A stretch of DNA of 64,000 nt from Daucus carota subsp. sativus (Eukaryota > Streptophyta > Magnoliopsida > Apiales > Apiaceae): positions 58,766,949 to 58,830,948 of the forward strand of contig NC_030383.2 in NCBI RefSeq assembly GCF_001625215.2, given 5' to 3'. This document shows, in pieces, positions 39,150 through 53,336 of the stretch. Both the position numbers and the translations under genes were made by a program. Within the stretch, counting starts at the first letter, position 1. Each line of letters starts with the position of its first letter. A model generated the notes under the pieces. The model was not told the origin of the DNA. It did not search any database and saw only the letters and a list, made by a program, of their open reading frames with translations.

Positions 39150-40260
39150 CAAATTTGAGGCTTTAACTATATAATACCTTATATGCACATACGCTATCAG
39201 ATGACATCAAAAATTTACCAACTTAACGTCTACCAAGTAAAAGAACGTCTACATACCAAAGGACTCTATCAACTGTGTGAAATTAATACAGTAGTCAGTA
39301 GTAGAATAAAATTGGATTTAACTTATCAGTCAATTATATCTAATACTACGTTTATGCATACGTAATCAAGCCTAACACGCAATAACCTAATCAATAATCA
39401 TAAAACTATTTATCTAATTAACTAATTTCCACGTTGAGCAATTCAAACTTCCGACTTGATATTGCAACGACAAAGGGGCCTACCGGTTTCACTCGCCCAA
39501 CTAAACTATAGCAACCAAAATATATAGGCAGATTAGCTCATCACTTTGCATATAAAATTTAGAGTTAGGCGGGCCAGTACACATCTCGAATAGATTGATT
39601 TTAGTTAAATTAGAATAGATAGTTAAGACAGTTGCAATTGGCAGCTAAACTATTACCATCACTGCATCGCCACCATTTTAGCTCTTCAATTTTTATTATA
39701 TGCAGACAATCTTTATTCTAAGAAAAATTATAAAAATAAATTATTAAAAGTATATAAAAAAAAGCATGAGAAGATAGATTTTATGATGAAAACTGTAAAA
39801 AACATGATTAAAAATTGTAACGATATTCTTTCTAAATCACGTGGGTAATTCAAATAATTTGGAATGAAATTGTTGAATAAATAAAATTATATAATTTTTT
39901 GTAATCAACTCGATTAAGATTATAAATTTCATTCAATTCTTTCTCGTTCTATTTCATCAAAGTAAAGTCGAGTTTAAATTTTATGAATGACCTAGGAGCT
40001 TATGATGATTTTTTAATCATGATAATATCTTTTTATTAATTTTATTGTCGTCAGATAATAATTTTTTATTAAAAATGTTAATGTATTTCAGTGTCCGGAA
40101 TTAACGTGCGGCACGTGATTTTATTATTCATGAATAAATATTTATACGGGATCATAATGGGTTCATGGAAGAAGACATTGAGACAAATTATGTGTACACA
40201 TCTCTCTATAAGAACTCAACTCATCAGATGGGTGTCAAAAAAACCTTTCTATATCTGCGA
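39150..40260. other. Intergenic, nothing recognised
   Basis: AT-rich DNA without supported genes or element ends. Confidence 0.45.
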
Positions 40261-40272
40261 GTAACAAATAAT

Positions 40273-41197
<925 letters not shown>

Positions 41198-42231
41198 TAT
41201 ATGTTTTTAATAATAATAATCTTAACATTTTCCTTTTATTATGTCATAAATTAAATTTTAATTCGTTTTGTAGATAAAAATTTGTATCACATTTTTTTCC
41301 TAATAAAAATTTGTATCCATTTATATCACATTCATTTGGAGAATAAACCGCTCCGTAATATATAATTTATAAATTATAAAATATAATTTTTTTTAGGAAA
41401 AATAAACTCTTAAAATTTTTAAAAATATTTCTTCCAAACATACTTAATGGTCAATAGAAGCCCAGCAAGCCTGTCAATATTAAATAGAGCATGCACTCAA
41501 CATATCCTGTTGCTAATGTTATATCGGTGGAGACTTGAGGTTCAAGAAATAACAGTCTCTATCAAGGGAGATCTTTTATATATAACATATTTCTATCCAT
41601 TTTAAAAGTCGCAGGGAGAAAGTGTCAAGAAAAGCTCTTCATCTTTCCCATACGTTTATCTTTGCAGTTTGCCAACTCGAATCTCCCCGTGTATCCCTAT
41701 TCCTTTTGACCACTTAAAATATTAATTTAACTACCATCATATTTTTTATACATTGTTCAGAAAATGTGCTTGCAACTAATTAACAAGCACATAGACTGCA
41801 TTCAGAAGCTTAGCAGTTGACTTTCTGGGTATATATCAAAGAAAAGAATGCTGTATCTTCGGGATTGAGCTGCCACATGGATATGTTTGATTATTTGAAC
41901 ACCTTTCCTTGTGTTATCACCCCACGTTAGTAGAAATGTTATGTTGTCTATTGCAATACTTTCTGGAATCCATATCTTAAAACTCAAATGCAGAAATAAT
42001 ATACATGGACTGTTTGGTTGGAATTATAAGCCGAGAAGCATTTTATTTGTACTGGTTGTATAACAAATTTATGAATCAATTCCCGACTTATAAGTCTGAA
42101 TATGAGAAGTAAATTTGATTTTACAAACATGTAACTAGAGAACCACTTTAAAAGATGATCTATAATAATTTATTATCATATTAATAATTTTATACCAAAT
42201 AAGTTGTAAACACCAAAAAATATATCAAAAC

Positions 42232-42793
42232 CAGTGTTCTAAAAATCGCCGAGTCGGCCGAGTACTCATTCCGAGTACTCGTTTTTAACCCCTCGTCCGA
42301 TCCGAGTTCCGAGTAATCGGGTTTAAAACCGATTTATTAAAAAATCGGTCAAACTTCGGTTTGACTCCGAGTACTCGAGGTCATATCCGAGTTTGACTTA
42401 TCAATTTTTTATTGTTTTATTTGAAAATTATTTCAAAAGAGACTAAACGTAAATTTATGTATGTTTTGATCTTTTTTTAGTAAAGTATTGACATTAATTA
42501 GAAAGTATATGTGTTTTATGATTAAAACTTGTGAATGATTATTATGTCAAAAACTATCAAACAATTAACTTATATTTGAACTTCATTATTTCAAGTGTTT
42601 TATTAAAATATTAATATTATTAGATAGTTTTATTATTAATCAGTATATAACTATATATGAGAGAAAAAAATTAATTAAAAAAAATACCCGATTAGTTATC
42701 CGATTACTCATTCCGAGTACTCACCCGAGTTCCGAGTACTCATTTTTCCGGAACCAAACCGAGTTGGACCGAGTTCCGATTTTTACAACCTTG
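42232..42793. mobile_element. hAT-like element of CCGAGTACTC-repeat type
   Basis: 562 bp with perfect 8-bp target duplications ATCAAAAC (42224-42231, 42794-42801). Ends CAGTGTTCTAAAAATCG and, inverted, CAAGGTTGTAAAAATCG. The termini match those of the element at 35801-36268, but the sub-terminal words are CCGAGTACTC and CGAGTTCCGAG instead of TTAAGCGG. Noncoding. Confidence 0.88.
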
Positions 42794-42801
42794 ATCAAAA
42801 C

Positions 42802-43545
42802 ACATAAAATAAAGTTACTTCTTAGTCATAACTAATTTAACATTTTATAAAAAAAATAAGCACTTATTTTAAGTGACGCCAAACAGCCTCTAATTGTATT
42901 CTTCTTACTTATATGCATGTAATTAGATATATGATTAAAGCAGCATTATAACAAAAAAAGAGAATCGAACTTAATCGTTCGTGACACGTAATAAAGATTA
43001 GTCGTCAAATTAGGATTATTAAATTAATAAGAGATTAATCGAATAATTAATTAAATATTAAGAAATTTAATCAATTCGACAAACAGTTGTCCTACAAGTA
43101 ACTGAATTAAAGTATATAGTATAACTTAATGTATTGAGTTTAACAGACAAGATCAAATTAAATTTTGTTGCTAACCCATGTCAAACTTCAAAGGTAACAA
43201 AAACACTCAAAACACCTAATATTTGTTGTCCTATGCATCATTTTTACTTTCCGCCACGAGGAAACGAATTATAGTTACGTTTAAGCTAATTGGTCAAAAA
43301 TCTGAACCTTCTTATTAACTTCGAAGGGAGAATCGCACTTCAATTTATTTTTAAATACCATTAGTGGGCAGCATTTATATTAAATTACCACGCAATTGAG
43401 GGGTAGAGGCTACGCTTCAACAACTCTAAACTATGAAATTAATTAGGTTTGTATAAAAGTCTATACAAGCAAGTTATTAGATATGTATTTGAAAATTAGG
43501 AGGGCTTTTTCTTTTGACCATATCAAAATTAACTAAACATCACAA
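42802..43545. other. Laccase upstream region
   Basis: AT-rich sequence before the laccase TATA box. No element ends or other genes recognised. Confidence 0.4.
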
Positions 43546-43555
43546 TATATAAATA
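43546..43555 (+). promoter_or_regulatory. Laccase TATA box
   Basis: TATATAAATA 56-65 bp before the laccase start codon, a normal plant spacing for a short leader. Confidence 0.65.
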
Positions 43556-43610
43556 GCCTTCTCTCTTGCCTTCATTCCATCATAATCCAAAGTCTCACAC
43601 ACTTTCTCAA

Positions 43611-45927
43611 ATGGCACGTCTTGCTTTCTTGCTAGCAACTATCTGTGTTCTTCTGGCTCTCTCTGTTGCCTCTGCTGATATTGTGGAGCATACATTCCAT
43701 GTAATTTTTTATACTCGGGTTTAAATTTCCGTCGTAAAAAGGCTGTATTATTGTAGTGGTCTAGTGGATAACAATAACAGACTGTCGAAAATAAACTGTC
43801 GAAAATAGTAGTTTTTCTGGTAGTATTTACTGATAATATTATTCATGTGTGCAGGTGAAAAATCTGACAGTCCAGCGGTTGTGCCAGAACCGAGTGATCA
43901 CCGCGGTGAACGGAAGCCTTCCGGGCCCGACGATCCGTGTAAACGAAGGGGACACACTTGTTGTTCATCTCAGGAATGAATCTCCTTACAATATGACGAT
44001 TCACTGGCATGGTATTTTCCAGATGTTAAGTGGCTGGGCTGATGGACCTGAACAAACGACTCAGTGTCCGGTTCGTCCAGGGCATAGCTACACTTACCGG
44101 TTCAACATTACAGGCCAGGAAGGTACCTTGTGGTGGCATTCTCACGTTCAGTGGCACCGTGCCACTGTCTATGGTGCTCTGATGATCCGCCCTCGAGCCG
44201 GGAGAACTTATCCTTTTCCTAAACCTTACAGAGAAGTTCCAATTTTGTTAGGTAACGCGTTTTTTTGGAGTATTTCATTATATTTTTAAATGCTGTTTTT
44301 TAAGCACATGAAAATATTAATAACGTGATTCGAATTGCAGGAGAGTGGTGGAATGCTAATGTCGTTGATGTGGAGAACGAAGGCCTGGCGACAGGCGCTG
44401 CACCTAATATCTCCGATGCTTACACTATTAATGGCCGCCCAGGCGATCTCTATCCATGCTCTTCTGACAGTAAGTCTCATTTGCATGCAAAACGATCGGT
44501 TACAGAAATTTAAATACTCAGTCTATAACTATTGGGCTAAAGTCGGCTTAATGTCTTTTTAACTTTCAATGTTTGGGGTGTGATGCCACCTCAATATTTT
44601 AACTCGGCCGATTCAATCATCCAAATATTTGATATGTTCCGATTAGCCCTCGATACTGGGATAAAGTCAATGCATATAATTATACGATTCCTCACATTAA
44701 CATGAGTATTTCTCTTATGCAGAAACATTCAAACTTGAAGTCATACAAGGAAAAACTTATCTATTAAGAATCATCAACGCTGCACTCAACAACCAACTCT
44801 TCTTCAAAATAGCCAACCACAACATGAAAGTTGTTGCAGTTGATGCAGCCTATACGAACCCCTATGTCACCGACGTAGTCCTCGTCGGGCCGGGCCAAAC
44901 CGTGGATGTTCTCCTCACCGCGGATCAGTCCCCTTCATTGTATTACATGGCAGCACACCCCTACTTCACAGTGCCAAATGTACCATTTGCCAATACAACC
45001 ACCACCGGGATCATTTCCTACAAGGGAGCCACCGCATCAACGCCCATAATGCCCGTCTTGCCCGCCTTCAACGACACCGATACAGCCCACAAGTTCTCCA
45101 CAAATTTAACCGGCCTTGTCAGCGGCCCGTTCTGGCTACCCCCGCCACTCGAAGCCGATTACAAGATGTTTGTTACTTTCGGTTTGGGATTGGTTCTATG
45201 CGAACCAAATGCAACTTGTTTAGGCCCGAATGGGCTTAAATTTGCTGCAAGCATGAACAACGAATCCTTCGTATTCCCTACTAAATTGTCAATGCTAGAG
45301 GCCTTCTTTAGCAATGTTGATGGCATTTACACTACCGATTTCCCCAGCCAACCTCCTCTCGTATTCGATTACGTAAATGCGAGCAATAGTTTCAACCCGA
45401 ACCTCATTATCACGAACAAATCGACGAAGGTGACGAAAGTGAAATTCAACTCGACAGTTGAGATTGTGTTGCAGAACACTGCTTTTATTAGTATCGAAAA
45501 TCATCCGATCCATCTGCACGGATTTAACTTCTATGTGCTTGCACAAGGCTTCGGCAACTATGACTCCGTCAATGACCCGAAAAAATTCAATTTGGTGAAT
45601 CCTCAAGAACGGAACACCATTGGAGTGCCCGTCGGAGGCTGGGCCGTTATCCGATTCCGGGCTAATAATCCAGGTGCGTATAATTAAAAATATTTCGTAT
45701 CCACCAGACTACAGTGCCAGAACTTCCTTATTTCGATAATATGATTAAATTGAGTACTAATCACTTTGTTCTTTCATTCTTATTTCCGAAATCCAGGAGT
45801 ATGGTTGATGCATTGTCACTTGGATGTACACATGCCGTGGGGATTGGCCACAGCTTTCGTCGTCGAAAACGGTCCGACACCGTCAACGACGCTACCTCCG
45901 CCACCAGCTGATCTACCAAAATGCTAG
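43611..45927 (+). CDS. Laccase (secreted multicopper oxidase)
   Basis: Secreted p-diphenol oxidase of the cell wall; family members polymerise monolignols or flavonoids. Five exons: 43611-43700, 43855-44251, 44341-44469, 44723-45673, 45797-45927, phases consistent, 565 aa. Signal peptide [20 protein letters not shown]. Cupredoxin domains carry all four copper-ligand blocks: HWHG, WWHSH, HPIHLHG and HCHLDVH. The protein ends [11 protein letters not shown], the usual plant laccase C-terminus. Many N-x-S/T sites (NLT, NGS, NMT, NIT, NTT, NDT, NAT, NES, NKS) fit a glycosylated secreted enzyme. The intron pattern is that of plant laccases, though introns are few. A TATA box lies upstream. A broken second copy follows in the same orientation at 46448-50935. 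The closest Arabidopsis paralogue cannot be named safely; the N-terminal [20 protein letters not shown] recalls the LAC7/8/9 side of the family. Confidence 0.95.
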
Positions 45928-46620
45928 GGCTGATTCATTGCTTCCACTCCAAGGCACCACCACCATTTGTTTGTCTCGTCAAATTAAAGTTGTTGCGCGG
46001 CGTCCGAAACCAATCTAATTTTTTTGTTCGTTGCAAATTCGTTGTAATTGTGAAGTATATTGAATCAATAACAACTGTACAATAGTACTGTTTTGTGTTC
46101 ATAACATTTTTTTTAAAATTTTGATGGAATTTATGTATAGTATTATATTTGATTCTGCCGGCTACATATACGGGATAGCATGTATATTTTTATCATGTCG
46201 AATCATACATCAAGCAACCAGAAACGTTTTGTTAGAAAAATAGAGAAGAAATTAGAATAATGTTGATAGAAACACAGGAGCGAACTCGATCTAAGTTCAA
46301 CGATATGTTAATTTATACTAAAGAAATTGCTGTACACTATATACAATTGCCCTTATAACGTAAAAGTTAAGACGGAGAATTAACAATACAATTCTTTTAA
46401 ATAAGGAGGTTTGGGCTTATTAACAAAGAATATAGATTTATGTGTTCGTTCAGCCGTTAAGCAACGAAAGCCTTCCGGGTCTCACATGAATGTTAACGAA
46501 GGCGACACCCTTACAACGAATCCTCCTTGCAACTAACATGAATTATGACAGTTCACTGGTAAATAATTAAATCTTAATTCTATTGTATGATTAAGGAATT
46601 ACATATTTTGAAACTCCTAT

Positions 46621-47258
46621 CACTACAACAGTATGGGGGTCTTTTACGACGGATTTCTTGCGACGGATTTTATTTACTCCCCGAAGTTACGACGGAAAGC
46701 TATCCGTCATAAGATATGGTCATTTTTTGGCGCATATAAGTCGAATACAATAAATTTTTGCCGCGTTTAATTCCGTCGGAAGAATTCCGCCGGAAATTAA
46801 ATATTTTAGATAAATAAATGCATTTCAGAACGGAAAATAAATAAAAAATAAAATGTTCTAATTTCCGTCATAAGTATTTCATCGGAAGTTAATTATTTTT
46901 GATAGATATATGCGTTTTAGAACGGAAAATAAAAGAAAAATAAAATGTTTTTGAATTCCGTCTTAAGTATTCCGTCGAAAGTTAAATATTTTGTCGCAAA
47001 TTTCAAAGAAAATAGCCAACTGGGACCTACACTTAAACTACGACCCTTTTTCCGTCGTAACTTTACGATGGACCCCATCCACATTAACTTATGACGCAAA
47101 TATGAATTTGTTCATATTTGCGACGAAATTTATACGGGCGACCAAAATTTGAACTTAAGACGCGTGTAAAGCGACGGAAATATTCCGTCATAATAACTGC
47201 CATTTACGATGGATCTAATGTTAAAAATCCGTCGTAAAAACCTCAGATTGTTGTGGTG
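46621..47258. mobile_element. CACTA-type nonautonomous element
   Basis: 638 bp with ends CACTACAACA and, inverted, CACCACAACAATC, flanked by a 3-bp TAT on both sides (46618-46620, 47259-47261), as expected for CACTA/EnSpm. Sub-terminal copies of TTCCGTCGTAA/TTACGACGGA are spread over the interior. No transposase. Confidence 0.88.
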
Positions 47259-47343
47259 TATGTAACGTTTTTTAATTTATTTCTTCTGAATAAAAGTTTT
47301 AACGTCAAATTTTTATTCAGAAAAAATAATTAGAAAAAAGATA

Positions 47344-47683
47344 CTCCCTCCATCTCATTTTAAGTGTCCACTTTGCAAATTTCACACATCTTAAGAAACA
47401 ATTAATGTAATATTTTTATCATTATTTTCACACACCTATTCACCTTGGTTTTTATAAATATTAAATACATATAGCACCACCCCTATTGTTTATTTGACCT
47501 TTCTTCATAGGGGCGAGCAGGAAAAATCGAAACCGCAAAAAAAACCTAAAAAAACTGAAAAACCACACCGAAAAAAACCAAACCGCAAATAAAACCGAAA
47601 ATAACCGAGATAAAAAACCGAAATTAGTGGTGCGGTTTTATTTTCGGTTTTATGCTAAAACCGCACCGAAATTAACCGAACCG

Positions 47684-47745
<62 letters not shown>

Positions 47746-48540
47746 TAGTAATAAAGCACCTTAGTCATTTTTAAACTGCACATCTAATTTTATATGGAGG
47801 TTCTTCTTCCATATTTGCATACTTGCTGAGTCACTTAAATAACCGGGCACCCAAATATTTGAAGGAGCGCTTGATCGAAAACTAGGGCTATATATTGTGA
47901 TTTTCCACAAAGCAGAAATATTTCTGCTGATCAAATTTTATTATGAAACCTATTCTACTTTTTTTATTTATGCACTTTTTGAAAACTTTTTATTTGAATT
48001 TCATGATTAGTTGATTTTGGGTAATTTTATTGACTTAACATCATCTAATTTCTTGTCAAAATATGTATGTTTTAGTTTTTATTGTATATTAATGTTTTTT
48101 AGATGAAAGTATGTAATGTTTCCTATATCCTCAAATAGAAACAATAGTAAATAGTAACCGAACATATTGTACATGTTCATGAAAATTTTATATATTTTTA
48201 AAAAAATTATTATGCACAAGAGTAGCAAATAATAGTGGAAAAACCGAAAAAAACTGCAACCGACTAATGGTTAACCGCAACCGAAAAACCATTTTAATTG
48301 GTGCGGTTATGGTTAATGATGATTAACCGAACCGAACCGCATTCATCGGTTTGGTAACGGTTAATGTCCGGAACCGCACCAAACCGCACCATGCACACCC
48401 CTATTTCTTCATATTGGAAAGTTGGTTGTATTTAATACTATATTGGAACTAGTAAAAAATTGCATAGGTTAAAGAGTATGACACATATTTTGGGAATTTT
48501 TTTTTTGGCAAAGTGGACACTTAAAATGGGATGGAGGGAG
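47344..48540. mobile_element. Stowaway MITE split by a hAT-like element
   Basis: Left arm CTCCCTCCATCTCATTTTAA and right arm TTAAAATGGGATGGAGGGAG, with inner AGTGTCCACTTTGC and GCAAAGTGGACACT also mirrored; TA on both sides. The arms total about 300 bp; the rest is the guest at 47508-48403. Confidence 0.9.
47508..48403. mobile_element. hAT-like element of AAACCGCA-repeat type, nested in the Stowaway
   Basis: 896 bp with perfect 8-bp target duplications TTTCTTCA (47500-47507, 48404-48411). Ends TAGGGGCGAGC and, inverted, TAGGGGTGTGC. The flanks are dense in AAACCGCAACCG/CGGTTTTAT words; a (TA)n tract lies at about 47687-47740. No transposase. Confidence 0.88.
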
Positions 48541-48680
48541 TATTATGAAACTTTATTTTATAAAAACCTTACCTTTGGTGAGAAAAAGTAACGTAAATAA
48601 CTTGGAAAAGGGGGTACTAAATTATTTTTTGCTTGCATCATGTATACTAATGGAGGCATGGGATTCAATTTCCAGATATT

Positions 48681-50584
48681 GGCCATGTTTGGAAATTAGC
48701 GGTTAGCTGTTAGCGGATTAGATGATTTGACTAGCTGATTGAAATAGATGTTTTGACTAGCGGATTGAATTAGCGGTTTCTTGTAAAATTGTTTGGTAAA
48801 TAGCTGTTTCATTAGTTTTTTATGACACATACCCAAACCTCTAACACAAAAATCTCCTCAAACTAGCTTTTTGAAAATTAGCCTTTTGAGGTCAAACCTC
48901 TATTTCAATCCGCTAACTATCAAACACTATCATTAGCGGATTGAAATGGTCAAACCTTTAAATAACCACAAACCTCTATCTTTTTTTCTTCTTTTTTTTT
49001 TTGTAAGGTCTACATTCGTAGATGAATTGTATCGAAATACAATAAACCGCATCCGGGATTTCTTTCTTTCAAGAAAGTTTATCATCTAACCGAAAGTCAT
49101 GCAAGCATAACTCCGGACGCTTAGACAATAAAGCTTAAATGAATTAGAAAAGAAAAACCCATAAGTCCCGTAACAGCTCGCTTCCAAAGTATCCTGAAAA
49201 AAACAAATCAAACAAAACATAAATCAATATACAAGAAAATCACGCATATATATAAACAAAAGATTTTATATAACAAAAATAGATAGAAAATAAAATAATA
49301 TAAAAATATTAATTAATTTCTAACCAAAGGATAATCCTTTGGTTAGACACATGAAAATTAAAATTTAAGTGAGCAATAAAAACAAAGTTTAAAAAGTAAT
49401 TAAATATATGAAATATAATGATCTACAAAATGGTAAACAAAGCCATAAAAATGGCATCCATAAGTGGAACAAAAAGCCATCAAAGGCACAATAAAGCCAT
49501 AAAGGCACAATAAAGTCATTCTTAATGACTCTCATAAATGGTATTGAATATTCATAAAAAATATCTATCCAATCACAATCACAATTTAAAATGTAACTAT
49601 TCAAATTGATGCTAATAGAGTCCAATAATAAATAGTCAACAAAACGGATCCGTAATTAAAGACACTCCAATTTAAAAAAAGAATTATTGCCTAAAAATCA
49701 AATTCATAATAATTATGGATTCAAAAACGTAACGGATTCAGCCGCCGGAACAACCACCGCTACACCACCAGCACCACCATTGACCAAGATGTTACATAGT
49801 TCTAACATCTAAATGATAAATCAAAAACCTAATTCACACGGACAGTAAAAAACCAATTAAAAAGAAACAAGATTTTAATTTTCTTACAAACAATATAAAC
49901 AACAATATTCTGAATCACTTAAAAAGAAAGGAACATAATGATATGATAAAAGAATAAAGGGTTGATCAACAGAATAGAGACAAGAGATTACATACCAAAT
50001 GAAGCTGGTATATGTCATAAGTGCAAAAATAGGGAAAATTAAAAACGTAATGAACAAATGATACAAGCAAAGTGGTCGAAATCTGTAGGCTCTGATCGAA
50101 GATGTCGTGGTACCAATCGCGCCGGAAAGTCCAAATCGAAGATCCCAAATCAGCTGATGACGGCGAGGATAACACAATCTCGCTTCGAAAAACCCTAGTT
50201 ACCTTGAACCAGTAGCCTATTTAAACAGAGCACAGATTTGACCTTTAGCTTTAGTACAAGTTTAGATGGTTGCGGGGGACAAACTCAATTTGCCGGTTCC
50301 TGCTCGATTTACTTGTAGTCTTGCATTCGAACTATTATAGTGAGTCCAGCCAAGAAAAAAGAATTTTTAAACGAGGGAGGGAGAGAGAGAGTGAGAGAGA
50401 GAGAGAGAGGAGAGGGAGAGACAGAGTGAGAGAGAGAGATAGGAGAGGGAGAGACAGCAAGAACTCACTTTAGTTGCATATCACAAGAGATTTAAACAAA
50501 CACTTGAGTCAAGTACAAACCTCTATCTTTAAATAACCGCAAACCTCTAATTTTTCCCCAAACTGCTAACTTCCAAACACGGCC
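48681..50584. mobile_element. Harbinger-like nonautonomous element
   Basis: 1.9 kb with ends GGCCATGTTTGGAAATTAGC and, inverted, GGCCGTGTTTGGAAGTTAGC, flanked by ATT on both sides. The subterminal AGCGGATTGAAAT/CAATCCGCTA words repeat. The interior is noncoding as far as I can tell; a (GA)n tract is at about 50374-50455. A relative's end lies at 18045-18208. The interior at 49730-50220 is richer in GC and might be captured host sequence, not identified. Confidence 0.72.
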
Positions 50585-51463
50585 ATTAAGTGCATGGGCT
50601 GATGGGCCTTGATGGCAGCGTGTCACTGTTTATGGTGTTCTCTTCATCTATCCTGGAGCCGGAAGCAGCCACCCTTCTCGGGGGCTTAAATGTGTAAGTT
50701 AACGGTTCTCCCAAAATCTTTCACGTATTAAGTTATATAAGCAACTAGCTAGGTCGAAAAACACTTGTAGGTTTTTGGATAGCCGTGACATAAGGAAATC
50801 AACAGATATAGCTAATAGCTAGCTAGTTTGAGAATCACAAAATGCAATAATGATGACGTGGTGGAACGCAAATGTGTTTGATGTGGAATACGAAGGTTTC
50901 GCCAGTGAGTATTGTCTGCGATTTCATGTTTAATTTTTCGGTACAATCTAATATCTAAATGACTAATGTAATCACTGATTCTTATTCATAATTATCCAAA
51001 GCAGACGTCAGAAATAATAATGTGGGCTTCTTTTTGTGCGTGTTTTTACTAGTTAAACACACGGATCATATTTGACAAGGTTCGAACTCTCGATATTTCG
51101 TTGTTCGTTGACCGGCTTTGTTAATGGATCATTCTGTTTAATTTTAATCAGATGTTTCCAACCAAGGTTTAACATCAATAGCGCCTGGCTAGTGAGTACA
51201 TAGCATTCAAAAGTTAGTTTCAAAATAACCAGAGACAATTAGACAAAGCTTTGTCGAACTAATCGACAAACATTACACAGATTAAATAAACTACAATTAA
51301 GTAAGATTCTGAGTACGCGCTCAAGAGCATTTTATTGCTTCCAATGTGTATCCAAATCCTCTGCTTCGTCGCTCATGAAAGAGCAATATGTTACTCAACC
51401 AAAAAGACAAACTCAATTAATCTCTTTTGCTATGTAGGCAGAAATATCATCACTCTTTCAGTT

Positions 51464-52894
51464 TCAGTTGCTTGAAGGAGCTGGAGCAATTTCGACATTT
51501 TCATCAACTTCACTTGAAGGAGCAGGTGACACAAAATATTCTTCAGCTTCGTCATTTGAAGACGGAGCAAAAGCTGGACTGGAATTCATTAGATCCAGCA
51601 TTGCACGATGAGGGTTCGTCTTTTGTTTCTCACACAGATCAGGTAGAAACACTCCTGTGTTCAAAAAAAGAAAATTACTGTACTTGAGTAATTATGTAAT
51701 TTTTACAATTTATTATTTAACAGATCTTGAATGTTGGAGATAATGTAAATATTTTTTTTCTAGAGTAGAGACTAATTAAGAAATCAAATGCAAATGATAC
51801 TTTGATGTAATAAGAAGAAAAGCAAGTACAAGAAAAGAATATATTTTTCTGACATATGAGAATTAGCAGTGACAAGAAGGTATCAGAATATGAGTTTGCT
51901 CTCGTAGGTGGATTATAGTAAAGCGAAACTCTGGAATATCTTATTTTGCACAAAAGAAAGCGTCTATGTTGATGCGGATTTCTCTTTCTGTCATGCCATC
52001 GATTTTTACTGAAGTTATACATATACAAAAAAATTCTGCAGACATGTAAATTGTAGAGTGTCTGCAATGAATAGCTAAACTTTGATCCTGTAAAGCAATA
52101 ATTAGACTATATGCATGAAAACAACCTCATAACCATACCGCTATTGACATGCTACCATTAAATTCTCCCTAGCTTTGCTTTTAAGAAACACGCGTAGATG
52201 CATATACAAGAGGACTGCATCTAGGTGTTGACGTAGTGTGTGTGTGTGTGTGTGTTTCAGAACATTATATGAGCCAATCTAATATGTAGACCTTACATCG
52301 ACTACTAGCAAGATAAATTTCGGCTCAATACTCTATGTATGGTCCAATGCAATCACGAATCATTAATAATCGAGCTACTATTTATTTTTAATAAGGCTGT
52401 ACCTTCTCCTGCAGCCAAATTGAAGTAAAGGTCAATAATGTTGGGGCAGTTGTGGTAACAATCTGGGGAGCAAAGCTTGGTGGTAAGCTGTGGCTCCAGC
52501 AATGAATCTGATGATATCCCTATCGTTCTCCGATCAACTCCACATGCATTAACACATGCCTCTGTCTCTATGTGCTCTGACATTCCCTGCACAACCACAT
52601 CAGATGTACTGCACTGATCTTCCACACCTTTCTTGGTCTCCGAATTCTCCAGCAAGCACCTTTTCCCAGATGATGAAATGGAAAACGCGCATACATCTTT
52701 AGGCAACTCCTCACATATGATTTCACCTGCAAAACCTCATATAGTAGTATATCTACAAGATTACCACAAAAAGGCAAAAAAGCTATGCATATAAACTCTA
52801 TGACACATTGATTATCAAGATTACCTAGACTTGTTTGCGAGATGAATGAATAAGCAAGGAAAAGAATCAACGCCAATCTGTTGGAGGAAGCCAT
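51464..52894 (-). CDS. PAR1-family secreted Cys-rich protein
   Basis: Family named after the tobacco photoassimilate-responsive gene PAR1; biochemical role unknown. Three exons: 52894-52825, 52726-52403, 51654-51464, all phase 1, 194 aa. Signal peptide MASSNRLALILFLAYSFISQ, cleaved near LG. The mature part has the conserved core GEIICEELPKDVCAFSISSS, GKRCLLENSETKKG, ETEACVNACGVDR, SSDSLLEPQ, LCSPDCYHNCPNIIDLYFNL and GVFLPDLCEKQKTNPHRAML, with its cysteine pattern. The C-terminus is an acidic and Pro/Ser tail (APAPSSN). Length is usual. A (GT)n tract of about 20 bp lies in the second intron near 52235-52255. Start chosen at the signal-peptide ATG. Confidence 0.93.
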
Positions 52895-53336
52895 GCCCTG
52901 GAGATTCTGATTTAATGACAGAGGAAACGAGATGATCGTGTGTGTGTGTGCTTGTGGTATTCGAGTGCTAGATATAAGGGAAGGTATCTTAAATAGTAAA
53001 ATTGATGAAGTATGTCTAGAAATTTCTGGTTGTGCGTCTTGTGGTGGTTAACAACTGCTGGTGAAGTTTCATTGTATGCAAGTTCAAACGTGTCTTCTTT
53101 TTGTGCAAAATGAAGACATTTCAAGTTGAAGCTTTTATAAAACTAGCTTTCTTTTTCAAGCATAGTTCTATCAAAAATGAAAACTTGATTGTTACTCAAT
53201 CAAAAGAACAAAATTGATTTTTTTTCAACCTAAATCCTTTCATTCAAACAAAATAGCTAGAGCATTTGAAACCGAATAATTTTATTTCTGTCAAACAGTT
53301 ATTTCATTGAAGTGAGCAAGATGTGAATTAAGTGCT

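Larger units (their letters stand above)
46448..50935 (+). pseudogene. Broken laccase copy split by transposons
   Basis: Left piece (about 46448-46560) reads like NGSLPG, NVNEGDTL and MTVHW of exon 2 with stops and length changes. The right pieces read WADGP, then after a missing stretch RVTVYGVLFIYPGAGS (about 50590-50690), and WWNANVFDVEYEGFA (about 50868-50910) matching exon 3. Between 46621 and 50584 lie a CACTA element, a Stowaway with a guest, and a Harbinger-like element. The order and orientation match the intact laccase 2.3 kb to the left, so it is a dead tandem duplicate. No exon 4-5 sequence was recognised. Confidence 0.75.

Noticed and set aside
41802-41987. Minus-strand ORF ending NITFLLTWGDNTRKGVQ...LLSF
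   Set aside because: Looks protein-like but is short, isolated and without splice context or family match.
45295-45606. Minus-strand ORF inside laccase exon 4
   Set aside because: Shadow of a conserved laccase exon; no family match.
49884-50177. 97-residue minus-strand ORF in the Harbinger-like element
   Set aside because: No transposase or host motif; hydrophobic AT-driven composition.
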